Notes: a model not told the origin generated them from the letters alone. 64,000 nt of DNA from Brevibacillus migulae (GCF_004521915.1 NZ_SDKD01000008.1:33000-96999); one strand, 5' to 3'; shown: positions 11,335 to 19,797, numbered from the stretch's first letter. Translations and numbers: made by a program.

Positions 11335-12423
11335 TTACCGAGGAACAGCACAAATCACAGCGACCAGTGTCTCGGCTTGATAATCGAATCCGACATAATG
11401 TTCGTACAGGTTCGGGGTGATGAGAGCGTGGGCGGTGATGTCACGAAGCGCTTCACGGGATGTATGTGTGCGAAACCCTGCAGCTTGCAGACGATTCACC
11501 CAAGTCCCGACTGGTTCATGACGTTCATACCGCGATGCTTCTTGGTTGCCGATGATATCCTCAATTTCACGGTAAAAGAACATCTTCAGCGAAACGGTTT
11601 CCGCATGGGATAGCTGAAGCTGATCGATAAAAGCAAAAACGGCTCCAAAGTGCGCCCAGGCATTTTCAAAGCGCTTCACCAAGTCAGGCTCGTAATGATC
11701 CGAATTCGGTTCGCACAGGACGATCACGGACGGATTCAATGCATGGATGCTGCGCAGAATGTCTGCCCTGCTTCCGTGTATATGGTGCAGGGAAAATGCT
11801 GCATTCACACAAAGTCGGCCGTTATAGGTGGTCAGAGCTTTCATTTCCTCTGTGGATAATTGCTCGATAAAACGGGGAATCGCGTGAAAAGAAAGCTCCA
11901 CACCCAGTCGTTTGCATGCGTTGGCGATCGTTCCTTTTGCCGCTTCCAATACGTCGGCCATCGGTTCGATTGCGAATATCGTCAAGCTGCGCGGCAGGGC
12001 GTTTCTTTGCTCCAGCAATTGCAGGAGGTCCAATACTTGCCTACCCGTACCGATGCCGATTTCCAGCAGGGTAACCTCCTCTTGACCTGCAATGAACTGC
12101 GCCAAATAGGAGTTGGCCACGATCCCCGGTTGCCCGACGAAGGGCAGATGCTGAGCAGCAAGGTTAAACAAATCGATTTGAGCATGCTCGTATTGTTTGA
12201 GATAAAGGTTGATCCCCGCGGAAGCTTCATCGGTAAGCCGCTTGGAAAGGGCGGCTGCAAACATGTCGGACAGGACGTCTTCCGCTGGTCCATGGGGAGT
12301 AGTATTGCCGACCATCTGGGAAAGCGTATGCCGGGCAGCCTCTAACAGGTTGGCTTGAATGAGCTGCAGCGCTTTACGCAATAGAGGAGAGGGAGGATTT
12401 ACCCGATTTTTCATATGATTCAT
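11335..12423 (-). CDS. Bacterial GRAS-family protein (SAM-methyltransferase-like fold)
   Basis: This 362-residue protein has the ordered motifs of the GRAS family, known chiefly as plant transcription regulators but also present in bacteria as Rossmann-fold methyltransferase-like proteins. Visible are a leucine-rich N-terminal helical part, a GxGxG-like TLLEIGIGTGRQ motif, VNAAFSLHHIH, ERHEPVGTWVNRLQAAGF near the PFYRE/SAW region, and a C-terminal SAW-like stretch. Start 12423 (MNHMKN) is chosen over a 5' extension since a purine-rich GAAGGGCG stands upstream; 12414 is an alternative. It converges on the previous gene with six bases between. Function is unknown; small-molecule methylation is a guess. 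Confidence 0.7.
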   Translation of the reverse strand: MNHMKNRVNPPSPLLRKALQLIQANLLEAARHTLSQMVGNTTPHGPAEDVLSDMFAAALSKRLTDEASAGINLYLKQYEHAQIDLFNLAAQHLPFVGQPGIVANSYLAQFIAGQEEVTLLEIGIGTGRQVLDLLQLLEQRNALPRSLTIFAIEPMADVLEAAKGTIANACKRLGVELSFHAIPRFIEQLSTEEMKALTTYNGRLCVNAAFSLHHIHGSRADILRSIHALNPSVIVLCEPNSDHYEPDLVKRFENAWAHFGAVFAFIDQLQLSHAETVSLKMFFYREIEDIIGNQEASRYERHEPVGTWVNRLQAAGFRTHTSREALRDITAHALITPNLYEHYVGFDYQAETLVAVICAVPR

Positions 12424-12557
12424 CGTTACACGCCCTTCGATTTTTATCCGTTTTCGTAAGTACAGCAAACATCGTAACGGATGGTACAATCCTTTTGGAA
12501 TAGGAGAGTGTTCCTCTCGGCGTGGGAACTATTCAGGAATGACAAGGAGGAAACGAG

Positions 12558-13163
12558 GTGACAAGGATGATCATCTGGATCAATGGCGCATTCGGCTCGG
12601 GAAAAACACAGACGGCCCATGAACTGCACCGAAGAATACCCCATTCTTATGTTTTCGATCCCGAGCAGGCTGGCTTTTACATACGGAAAAATGTACCCAA
12701 GGAAGCGGCGAAGGCCGACTTTCAAGACTATCCAATGTGGCGTGAATCTACTTATTCGATGCTAGCCTATCTCGCAGATGAAGTCGACGGAACGATCTTG
12801 GTACCCATGACCGTCGTCAATCCGCAATATTTCCAGGAAATCATAGGCAGGCTGCGAATGGATGGAGTAACGGTCCATCACTTTGCCTTATGTGCTTCCA
12901 AAGAAACATTGCTGCAAAGATTACGCACCAGAGGGGAAGGAAAACGTTCCTGGCCAGCGCAGCAAATCGATCGATGTATCGAAGGTCTTGCCCACGACTG
13001 TTTCCGGGACCATCTTGAAACGGATCAAATGACAATTGAGGAAGTTGTTGAAAAAATTGCTGCTATGGTGAATATTCCACTGCAACCTGATCGACGAGGA
13101 AAGCTTAGGAAGCTGCTGGATCGGTATGGAACACAGCTCAGGCACATCCGATTTTTCGGATGA
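12558..13163 (+). CDS. tmrB: TmrB-like ATP-binding protein (tunicamycin resistance family)
   Basis: P-loop protein of 201 residues with Walker A GAFGSGKT at 10-17 directly after a MIIWIN strand. It strongly recalls Bacillus subtilis TmrB along its length: [63 protein letters not shown]. TmrB is a membrane-associated protein that binds tunicamycin and gives resistance. GTG 12558 has AAGGAGG at eight bases; ATG 12567 is an alternative start that fits the B. subtilis N-terminus. It is followed by the ABC-F/MFS resistance cassette but no shared promoter is evident. Confidence 0.88.
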   Translation: MTRMIIWINGAFGSGKTQTAHELHRRIPHSYVFDPEQAGFYIRKNVPKEAAKADFQDYPMWRESTYSMLAYLADEVDGTILVPMTVVNPQYFQEIIGRLRMDGVTVHHFALCASKETLLQRLRTRGEGKRSWPAQQIDRCIEGLAHDCFRDHLETDQMTIEEVVEKIAAMVNIPLQPDRRGKLRKLLDRYGTQLRHIRFFG

Positions 13164-13259
13164 ATAGAAAACTAGGCTCCTTCCCCAATCTTTGCGCGAA
13201 ACCATAGCTGCTCCTATGTGCTGCAAATTTGATGTATGTGTGGAGGCTTGTAGGGTTTA

Positions 13260-13288
13260 TTGACAGCAGGTGAAGTCCATGTTAATAT
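13260..13288 (+). promoter_or_regulatory. Promoter of the ABC-F leader
   Basis: TTGACA at 13260-13265 and TAATAT at 13283-13288 with a 17-base spacer form a near-consensus sigma-A promoter. The first leader peptide starts about 30 bases downstream. Confidence 0.8.
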
Positions 13289-13321
13289 TCAATCCATTAA
13301 ACAATAGGAGGAACGTTATCT

Positions 13322-13348
13322 ATGCTACACTCCATGCGTATTCGATAA
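13322..13348 (+). CDS. Leader peptide 1, MLHSMRIR
   Basis: An eight-codon reading frame (Met-Leu-His-Ser-Met-Arg-Ile-Arg, stop) with AGGAGG at 13306-13311, ten bases before ATG. It closely resembles macrolide-inducible leader peptides of the ErmDL type, which contain HSMRLR. The R-x-R motif is a known site of ribosome arrest by macrolides and ketolides. The last Arg codon and stop lie at the base of the terminator at 13345-13408, so a stalled ribosome would melt that stem. Confidence 0.8.
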   Translation: MLHSMRIR

Positions 13349-13408
13349 GCTGGCTATAAAAAAGCGGATTTTACCACAACTGTGGGCTTTTTTGAGCTGC
13401 TTATTTTT
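13345..13408 (+). terminator. Attenuator terminator A after leader peptide 1
   Basis: ATAAGC (13345-13350) pairs with GCTTAT (13399-13404), AAAAAAGC (13358-13365) with GCTTTTTT (13386-13393), and CCAC with GTGG inside. Two T-runs are available (13388-13393 and after 13404). Its outer stem includes the leader peptide stop codon. Confidence 0.7.
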
Positions 13409-13485
13409 ACGTTTGGAGACATAGATCGCGATATCGGATAGCTTTTTTTGCTATGCTTTTTTCGCCGTGTCCGTATTCGTAATTC

Positions 13486-13531
13486 ATGCAGATCAAAGCC
13501 TGCTTTGTGGGTTTGGATCTGCATTTTTTAT
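13486..13531 (+). terminator. Attenuator terminator B
   Basis: ATGCAGATC (13486-13494) pairs with GATCTGCAT (13516-13524), followed by a T-run. It lies about 180 bases before the ABC-F start, so read-through is needed for expression unless a further promoter exists. Confidence 0.85.
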
Positions 13532-13613
13532 TGCCAAAAACAAGTGTTCTTTATTCAACCAAGCGGTATCGGTGTTTCTTGTTGATAACAAAAGCATGAA
13601 AGGGGCTAAAGCA

Positions 13614-13646
13614 ATGCGATATATGCATTGGTACTTCTTCATATAA
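13614..13646 (+). CDS. Leader peptide 2, [10 protein letters not shown]
   Basis: A ten-codon frame with AAAGGGG at 13599-13605, eight bases before ATG 13614. The product is rich in aromatic residues (Tyr, Trp, Tyr, Phe, Phe). Its stop codon TAA (13644-13646) directly precedes CCTCCCTTCA, which is complementary to the ABC-F ribosome binding site. That position is classic for translational attenuation by a drug-stalled ribosome. The exact stalling codon and inducer are not known. Confidence 0.65.
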   Translation: MRYMHWYFFI

Positions 13647-13647
13647 T

Positions 13648-13706
13648 CCTCCCTTCAAAAATCGCAGGTTATCCTGCGAACAGAGAACTGCGATTAATGA
13701 AGGAGG
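13648..13706 (+). promoter_or_regulatory. Hairpin sequestering the ABC-F ribosome binding site
   Basis: 5' arm 13648-13667 (CCTCCcTTCA then AATCGCAG) pairs with 3' arm 13688-13706 (CTGCGATT then TGAAGGAGG). The Shine-Dalgarno sequence of the ABC-F gene is inside the 3' arm. A competing small stem, CGCAGG (13663-13668) with CCTGCG (13673-13678), would leave the ribosome site open. Confidence 0.75.
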
Positions 13707-13714
13707 TTATCATA

Positions 13715-15178
13715 ATGAGTTTGTTAATGAAAGCAAAAGGTATTCACGTGGAATATATGGGTCGCGATGTATTAGAGATTGAGGATTTGGAACTTCATGA
13801 ATATGATCGCATTGGATTGGTCGGTGCGAACGGAGCAGGGAAGAGCACGCTGCTAAAAGTATTGCTGGGGGAAATTCCCTTGCCACATGGGAAAATTGTG
13901 AGGGAGGGTAATTTTACCTATATTCCGCAGCTGGATGATGTTGTCATTCATGAAGAAGTGGATCAAGCATTACTGGGCAAGCTTGGCGTAGACAAACTGA
14001 ACATGGAGCATATGAGCGGCGGTGAAGAATCACGGCTAAAAATTGCACAGGCTTTGTCGGAAGGAGTGCATGGTATCTTCGCCGATGAACCGACGAGTCA
14101 TCTCGATCGTGAAGGTATCGACTTTTTGATCAACCAGCTTGCATTTTACAAGGGCGCTTTGCTCGTCATTAGTCATGACCGGTATTTCCTCGATAGAGTG
14201 GTCGATAAAATTTGGGAGTTGAAAGACGGAAAGATTACCGAGTATTGGGGCGGCTACTCTGACTACTTGTCACAAAAAGAAGAGGAACAAAAAAACCAGG
14301 CTGCACAATATAAGCAGTTTATCGCTGAACGAGACCGGCTGGAGAAAGCCATCGCCGAAAAAAAGAATCAGGCTCGAAAAATGGACCAAAAGGCGAAAGG
14401 AGCTTCAAGAAAAAACAGCTCGGAAAGCGGCGGTCGACTTGGCCATCAAAAAACTGTGGGCAGTAAGCAGAAGAAGCTCCATAATGCTGCAAAAAATATG
14501 GAGCATCGAATCGAATCCCTTGGTGATGTGAAACCTCGAGAGGCGATTCGTCCCGTCCATTTCCGTCAGAGCAAATCGTTAGAACTTCACAATCCCTTTC
14601 CAATTGCGGGGAACGAGATCTGCAAACGGGTAGACGACAAGGTCATTTTTGACAAGGCTTCTTTCCAATTTCCGTTGAGCGCCAAGATAGCGGTTACGGG
14701 TGCAAACGGAACAGGAAAAACAACACTTTTCAAAATGATACTGGATCGTGAAGACGGCATTTCTATATCACCAAAAGCGGCAATCGGCTACTTCGCGCAA
14801 AACGGTTACAAAGTTGACCGTCATCAGGGTGTCATGGAGTTCATGCAGGAAAACTGTGATTACCAGATGTCGGAAATTCGCGCTGTACTGGCAGCTCTGG
14901 GATTTTCTCAGCATGATGTGCGAAAAGAGTTGTCTGTATTGAGCGGTGGGGAAATCATGAAATTACAGCTTGCCAAAATGCTGCTCGGGAGATACAACAT
15001 CTTGCTTATGGATGAACCAAGCAATTTTCTCGATCTTCCCGCAGTGGAAGCACTGGAAAATTTGATGAAAGACTATACAGGTACCATTATTTTCATATCG
15101 CACGACGTCCGCTTGCTAGAGAACGTTGCCGATACTGTATTCGAGATCAAGGATAAAAAAATCATTCGGAAGTGCTGA
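13715..15178 (+). CDS. ABC-F family antibiotic-resistance ATPase (ribosome protection)
   Basis: Soluble 487-residue protein with two ATPase domains and no membrane segment. Domain 1 has Walker [10 protein letters not shown] (about 38-46) and signature MSGGE; domain 2 has [14 protein letters not shown] and [11 protein letters not shown]. Between them is a long, Lys/Glu-rich linker (about residues 190-290) of the type that enters the ribosomal E site. The first-domain MSGGE and the short length resemble Msr/Vml/Lsa-type resistance factors rather than EttA/Uup. Start ATG 13715 follows AAGGAGG. The leader with an R-x-R peptide points to macrolide-type inducers, but the drug range cannot be read from sequence. 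Confidence 0.9.
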   Translation: MSLLMKAKGIHVEYMGRDVLEIEDLELHEYDRIGLVGANGAGKSTLLKVLLGEIPLPHGKIVREGNFTYIPQLDDVVIHEEVDQALLGKLGVDKLNMEHMSGGEESRLKIAQALSEGVHGIFADEPTSHLDREGIDFLINQLAFYKGALLVISHDRYFLDRVVDKIWELKDGKITEYWGGYSDYLSQKEEEQKNQAAQYKQFIAERDRLEKAIAEKKNQARKMDQKAKGASRKNSSESGGRLGHQKTVGSKQKKLHNAAKNMEHRIESLGDVKPREAIRPVHFRQSKSLELHNPFPIAGNEICKRVDDKVIFDKASFQFPLSAKIAVTGANGTGKTTLFKMILDREDGISISPKAAIGYFAQNGYKVDRHQGVMEFMQENCDYQMSEIRAVLAALGFSQHDVRKELSVLSGGEIMKLQLAKMLLGRYNILLMDEPSNFLDLPAVEALENLMKDYTGTIIFISHDVRLLENVADTVFEIKDKKIIRKC

Positions 15179-15285
15179 AATTTGATTGGATGTTTGGACG
15201 AACTAACAAGTTACTCTAATGATATCTATTCGATAGCATCCGCAAGCGTCCGGTAAAACGCTTGGAAAAAAGGAGACCAACTAGC

Positions 15286-16488
15286 ATGCATCTTCAATGG
15301 AAAAAATCGTTCGCGATCATATTCAGCGGACAAATCATTTCAATTTTAACGTCTTCCATGGTTCAGTTTTCGATCATATGGCATTTGACCGTAACTTCCG
15401 GTTCGGCTGCGGTACTGATGATTGCGGGACTTGCCGCATTCTTGCCTCAAGCGCTGCTGGGACCATTCGTCGGAGTCTGGCTTGACCGGTGGAACCGCAA
15501 AAAAACGATGATCATCGCGGACAGCGTCATAGCGGTCTTCAGCTTGCTTTTAGGAGCATATTTCTTTTTTGGAGATCCGAGCGTATGGATCGTGTATGTG
15601 ATCCTCATGATACGCTCAGCAGCTTCCGCCTTTCATGCCCCGGCATTCCAAGCGTCCATTCCGCTCATCGCACCTGAAGATCAATTGACACGTGTGGCAG
15701 GCTGGCATCAAATGGTCTTTTCCTTTTCGAGTGTGCTTGGCCCCGCACTCGGCATTGCGGTCTACTCGGCTGCATCCCTTGGAACGGTACTTTTCTTGGA
15801 TGTGGTTGGGGCATTGTTCGCCAATCTCATGCTAATGCTTGTCACGATTCACCAACCGAGAGTGGAGGTTGCCCAAACGCCTTCGTTTTTCGCGGAATTC
15901 AAGCTGGGCTGGGAGGCATTCGTTACCGTGAAGCCGATCGTTGTTATCACGATCGTTACTGCTATCTTCGGCATCGTGTTTATGCCGCTTGCGACGTTGT
16001 TTCCCCTTATGACGTTCTCACATTTTGAACGCGGAGGATACAGTGGGAGTATCGTGGAGGCTGTTTTCGGCATCGGGATGATCCTTGGCGGCGCCATGCT
16101 GTCCGTTTTCGCTTCGAGATGGAAGGACACGGCATATATGAGTTTGAGTCTGCTCATGATTGGCATTACCTGTGTCATTAGTGGCCTGATTCATAGCGGT
16201 GCCTTTTATGCATTCGTGATTCTATCGTTCTTTATGGGAGCAGCCGCGCCTTTTTTCAATGGGCCGTACATGGCGATGATTCAGAGGGCATACGAGCCTG
16301 AAAAGTTGGGGCGCGTGATTTCGTTCGTGACGAGCATCACGTTGCTTTCCTCACCGATCGGATTAGCGCTGGCAGGTCCGATCGTCGATAAGTATGGGGT
16401 CCAGATGTGGTTTTTCTGGTCGGGGATTGTCATTATCTTCACCGGATTCTTCTTATATGCCAAATTTTCTCGGATGAACATGAAATAA
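15286..16488 (+). CDS. MFS efflux protein, Mef-like
   Basis: A 400-residue, twelve-span major facilitator of the MefA/drug-H+ antiporter group. It starts HLQWKKSFAIIFSGQIISILTSS. The loop between segments 2 and 3 has GVWLDRWNRKK (motif A variant). A long central hydrophilic loop follows segment 6 near residues 185-205. Start ATG 15286 has AAGGAG at ten bases. It lies 107 bases after the ABC-F gene with no terminator, so both are probably one transcript. A short hairpin (CAAGCG/CGCTTG, 15242-15263) precedes its ribosome site. The pair resembles the mef-msr macrolide cassette, in opposite order. Confidence 0.85.
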   Translation: MHLQWKKSFAIIFSGQIISILTSSMVQFSIIWHLTVTSGSAAVLMIAGLAAFLPQALLGPFVGVWLDRWNRKKTMIIADSVIAVFSLLLGAYFFFGDPSVWIVYVILMIRSAASAFHAPAFQASIPLIAPEDQLTRVAGWHQMVFSFSSVLGPALGIAVYSAASLGTVLFLDVVGALFANLMLMLVTIHQPRVEVAQTPSFFAEFKLGWEAFVTVKPIVVITIVTAIFGIVFMPLATLFPLMTFSHFERGGYSGSIVEAVFGIGMILGGAMLSVFASRWKDTAYMSLSLLMIGITCVISGLIHSGAFYAFVILSFFMGAAAPFFNGPYMAMIQRAYEPEKLGRVISFVTSITLLSSPIGLALAGPIVDKYGVQMWFFWSGIVIIFTGFFLYAKFSRMNMK

Positions 16489-16538
16489 CGTTCACCGTTG
16501 AAGGGAGTAGTCACTCGGTTAGGTAACCGTTTGACAGC

Positions 16539-16571
16539 GAAAAAACGGGTGCTCCGGCATCCGTTTTTTTG
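16539..16571 (+). terminator. Terminator after the MFS gene
   Basis: AAAAAACGGGTGC and GCATCCGTTTTTTT form a stem with a tail of seven T. Confidence 0.88.
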
Positions 16572-16583
16572 TTAAACGGCTCC

Positions 16584-16631
16584 AAAGAAAATGGGTGGAG
16601 ATTTCAGGTAAGCATCTGAATCTCCACCCTT
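16584..16631 (-). terminator. Terminator of nrdJ
   Basis: On the minus strand GGGTGGAGATTCAG pairs with CTGAAATCTCCACCC, followed by ATTTTCTTT just after the nrdJ stop. Confidence 0.85.
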
Positions 16632-16641
16632 ATCTATCTAT

Positions 16642-19041
16642 TTATCGAATCGGGCAAGCTCCACCCACACATTCCGCCAGTTCTGCCAATGTCATCTCAT
16701 GATCTTGGATTTGCTGCGTGGAGCGCAGACGTTTGTAAAACTCCTCAATCGGCATGTTGATTTTGGCGAGCCGTGCTTCATACTCCGCCTTGCTGGTCGG
16801 TTCATAAGGAGCCTGGCTGTAGCCATGGCCGCTGTAGGGGAGGAGCGAAGTCGATTTGATCCGCATCCGGTATTGCTCCAGCAGCTTGGCGATTTTCCCG
16901 CGTTCCTGCTCGTGGAACGAGATCGTGCATGATACCATGTTATCCGCCCAATAAATATTGAACAACGCCTGCATCGCGAACTGCTCTTCAATGGTAATAT
17001 CCGCGCACGACTTGAAGCCCGGCAGACCAGCCGATGATGCTTTGTAAGGGAACTCCACCACGACCGATTGCGGGGTATAAGCCGAATCCTCTACATGATA
17101 CCCGCATTCCACAGCCAGATCGGCAAGCACGTCCCCTTTTTGGCACATGATCCGCCGGATGCCATATTCAAAGTAGGACCAGTGAATGCCCGGTGTGATC
17201 CCCGACAGCAGGCTGACCGAGCCGGACGGCTTCACCGTCGTCAGCTTGATGGACGGCTGCACCTCATAGCCCACCACTTCGGACAGCAGACGGGAATAAT
17301 CCTCATCCGCCTGTTTGACGATTGTGTACATTCGATGTAATTCCGCGATGATTTCAGGCTGGTAGACCGGCTCCGCATAACCGTCATACTGTTCCGGCAA
17401 TTGCTCGACGACCGCGTACGGTTGGCGGTTTTGATGTTTCCAGACCATATCGTCCCAGTCTTCTTCCCGATACAGCTGCCATTCCTTAATCGCGCTTTTT
17501 CCCCACTTCATTACGATCCAATCCTGGATGCCAGACAGTGAGATGCCGATCCGCCGATGTTTGCTCACAATCTCCCGGGTAGACTCCCAATCATACTGGG
17601 CAAAGGTAATCCGTTTTGCATACTGGACCATGAGCGGCAGCACGTCTGCCGGATCAAGCCCATGCTCCAGCAGCTTCGGCAGATGAAGCTCCGCCAGATT
17701 GCACGGCTCGTAGGAAGCGAGCGAGATTTCCATGCACGGGTTGCCGCCATCGGCAGGGTCACAGTTTTCTTGGTAGCCGTCGATGATCCGGCCGAAATTG
17801 CGGGCCAAAAAGCGATTGTAGATGCCCGGTTCTCCGTTTACTTCGATGGCTGGCGCGATGATGCCAAAGTCGTAGCGGGCCGGATCGTCGATTATGACAG
17901 AATTGTTGCTGCTCCAGCGATGATTGTTTTGCGCCCAGGCATCATACAGCAGATCTTCCGCCTCTTCACGGGAAAGGGAGGTATCCGCCATGACTTCCTC
18001 TGCTGTTTTGAGACGGCGCTCATTGCCTTCATAGACCCACAGATGCTCGGTATGGCGCCAGTTTTTCATATTGATGAAGCTGGTGTCGGCAGCATCGCCA
18101 AGCGCCACCTCTGCGCTGCGACGGACGTTTCCGGCGATCACGGTACGGCCGATCATGTTGTAGATATCGGTGCAATCCTTGGAGGACAGCTGTTTGCCTT
18201 GGCGTTTATTCAGCATGTCGCTGACAAATACGAGCAGCTCAACCAATGGACCGCTGCCGCTCGCTTTGCCGCCAAATCCCTTGATATCCGCGTTGCGTGG
18301 ACGCAGCTCAGTCAGATCGAAGGAAAGCGTCTGCGGTGTGCCGACAAAATGGCGATCGATCACGACAGCGAGGGATTCGCACCAGCCTTCGCGGGAATCG
18401 GCGATGAGAAGCTCGACGTCAGCAGGTTGCTTCGGTTGGTTCAGCGAGAAGCCATGCTGTGCGGACAACGCTTTGATTTCCGGATAGGTGGGGTGGGACT
18501 CGGCGATGGAAAAGGAGATCGCCACTTCATTCGCCACGGCCGGCATTTGCTCCAGCAACCGATTCTCCACGCTGAAGCCGACACCGCCACCCTTCATCAG
18601 CTGATCAAAGGTGAAAATAAACGGATAGGAAGCGTAGGCCTTATCCGGTTGGATCGCGGTACGGGTAAAAATTTTGCTGGTGCTGCCATAATGATAAGGG
18701 CGTGTTTGGACGAACCAGCAGTTGTTCATCGCGTCGCCCGTCCGTTTGGCAAACTCGCTGCCAGACATCCACAATCCGCGTCCCGGCGGCGTCCAGACGA
18801 GATGGAAAATCTGTTGATACATCTTCTCCATGTATGCATCATTGACGAGCGGGTCTCCAGGGATCATGTTTACGTTGCCTTCCACGACCCGACGGATGGT
18901 CTCGTTCCAATCCTCCGTGCGTCCTTCCCGCTTATTTTCCCGCGCATAGGTTCGTTTGTAGGTAAACCAGCCGAGTGCGCCCCAGTTTGGATCCACTCCG
19001 GTAAACTTGTCCAAAAAAGATTGCTTGAGTTGAGCTGTCAT
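16642..19041 (-). CDS. nrdJ: Adenosylcobalamin-dependent ribonucleoside-triphosphate reductase (class II)
   Basis: Monomeric class II enzyme of 799 residues that reduces ribonucleoside triphosphates using adenosylcobalamin in place of oxygen-dependent radical generation. It resembles the Lactobacillus leichmannii type along its length: LGWFTYKRTYAR at the N-terminus, NNCWFVQ, the NPCMEISLASYEPCNL motif with active-site Cys, and the C-terminal redox pair in ECVGGACPIR. Oxygen independence fits the Fnr-controlled hemerythrin gene facing away upstream. No cobalamin riboswitch was seen. Two NrdR boxes stand in the promoter region (19087-19134). Confidence 0.94.
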   Translation of the reverse strand: MTAQLKQSFLDKFTGVDPNWGALGWFTYKRTYARENKREGRTEDWNETIRRVVEGNVNMIPGDPLVNDAYMEKMYQQIFHLVWTPPGRGLWMSGSEFAKRTGDAMNNCWFVQTRPYHYGSTSKIFTRTAIQPDKAYASYPFIFTFDQLMKGGGVGFSVENRLLEQMPAVANEVAISFSIAESHPTYPEIKALSAQHGFSLNQPKQPADVELLIADSREGWCESLAVVIDRHFVGTPQTLSFDLTELRPRNADIKGFGGKASGSGPLVELLVFVSDMLNKRQGKQLSSKDCTDIYNMIGRTVIAGNVRRSAEVALGDAADTSFINMKNWRHTEHLWVYEGNERRLKTAEEVMADTSLSREEAEDLLYDAWAQNNHRWSSNNSVIIDDPARYDFGIIAPAIEVNGEPGIYNRFLARNFGRIIDGYQENCDPADGGNPCMEISLASYEPCNLAELHLPKLLEHGLDPADVLPLMVQYAKRITFAQYDWESTREIVSKHRRIGISLSGIQDWIVMKWGKSAIKEWQLYREEDWDDMVWKHQNRQPYAVVEQLPEQYDGYAEPVYQPEIIAELHRMYTIVKQADEDYSRLLSEVVGYEVQPSIKLTTVKPSGSVSLLSGITPGIHWSYFEYGIRRIMCQKGDVLADLAVECGYHVEDSAYTPQSVVVEFPYKASSAGLPGFKSCADITIEEQFAMQALFNIYWADNMVSCTISFHEQERGKIAKLLEQYRMRIKSTSLLPYSGHGYSQAPYEPTSKAEYEARLAKINMPIEEFYKRLRSTQQIQDHEMTLAELAECVGGACPIR

Positions 19042-19086
19042 GGCGGATAGCCCCTTTCGTGTATGTACGTATTGCTAGAATGATAG

Positions 19087-19134
19087 ACACTATATGTTGT
19101 GGTGATGATTAATAGAATACCATATATATTGTGT
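19087..19134 (-). promoter_or_regulatory. Tandem NrdR boxes upstream of nrdJ
   Basis: Two 16-base elements, 19087-19102 (ACACTATATGTTGTGG) and 19119-19134 (ACCATATATATTGTGT), each match 14 of 16 positions of the NrdR box. Their centres are 32 bases apart, about three helical turns. Paired NrdR boxes are typical of ribonucleotide reductase promoters. Confidence 0.85.
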
Positions 19135-19163
19135 TTTACTAGTCCTAAAATGAAAAAAAGGAA

Positions 19164-19206
19164 TGTGATCTTTCTCACAGTATTGTTTCGAAAAAAACGG
19201 TATGCT
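19164..19206 (+). promoter_or_regulatory. Fnr-type site and -10 of the hemerythrin gene
   Basis: TGTGATCTTTCTCACA at 19164-19179 is a perfect TGTGA-N6-TCACA palindrome, the Bacillus Fnr consensus. TATGCT at 19201-19206 is a likely -10. This puts the palindrome centre near -41.5, the position expected of an activator site, and no good -35 is present. Confidence 0.75.
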
Positions 19207-19244
19207 GATAGAAAGGGCAAGCTACACAAGGAGTTGAACCGCTC

Positions 19245-19796
19245 ATGAAGACGTCTGGATACCAGCCGAAATTAGATCTAAATGATTGGCAAACTGTTAC
19301 GGAAAAAGAATATGAACGTGTGTATTCCATCATAGCCCCAGAGCTGCACAGCTTTGTAGAAGAGCATGCGGCCCTGGGTCATTTGATGGATCAAGTAAGG
19401 ATCAAATATGACGAGGAGATTTATCAGCAGGCGCTTCGCGAGATTGAAACAGAGCTTTCCCAGCACTTCTATTACGAAGAGACCTTCATTTTACCGAGAT
19501 TAAGCAGGTATTTTGCCACGGATGAAGTGGGACCATGCATGAAGCTGCTGCAGGAGCACGGGACGATCCGCAAAAATTTCCGGGATGCGGCCGAGCTGTT
19601 TACAACGCGGAATGCAGCTGAGCCAAGCAAGGATTTGGTGCAAAAGATGAACCTGCTGGCCTATCTGTTGAAAAAGCATATCGAGAAAGAGGATCATTAC
19701 TTTTTTCCGATGGTCAGCTTGATTTTGAGCCAAGCGGAAAAGGACGAGATTGCGGCCGAGGTAAAAGCCGCCTATGAAGCGCGGGGAAAACAATAG
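19245..19796 (+). CDS. Hemerythrin-like (HHE domain) protein
   Basis: A 183-residue, all-helical protein with the His/Glu spacing of HHE cation-binding domains: FVEEHAALGHLMDQV near 37-51, LSQHFYYEETFILP near 74-87, LLQEHGTIR near 104-112 and LKKHIEKEDHYFFPM near 146-160. These would bind a di-iron centre for oxygen, NO or redox sensing or for iron repair. AAGGAG precedes ATG 19245. A perfect Fnr-type site in the promoter suggests induction at low oxygen. No fused domain is present. Confidence 0.85.
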   Translation: MKTSGYQPKLDLNDWQTVTEKEYERVYSIIAPELHSFVEEHAALGHLMDQVRIKYDEEIYQQALREIETELSQHFYYEETFILPRLSRYFATDEVGPCMKLLQEHGTIRKNFRDAAELFTTRNAAEPSKDLVQKMNLLAYLLKKHIEKEDHYFFPMVSLILSQAEKDEIAAEVKAAYEARGKQ

Positions 19797-19797
19797 G

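Noticed and set aside
17557..19050. 497-codon frame antisense to nrdJ
   Set aside because: It is a shadow of a GC-rich coding strand; the sense strand holds a full, well-conserved NrdJ.
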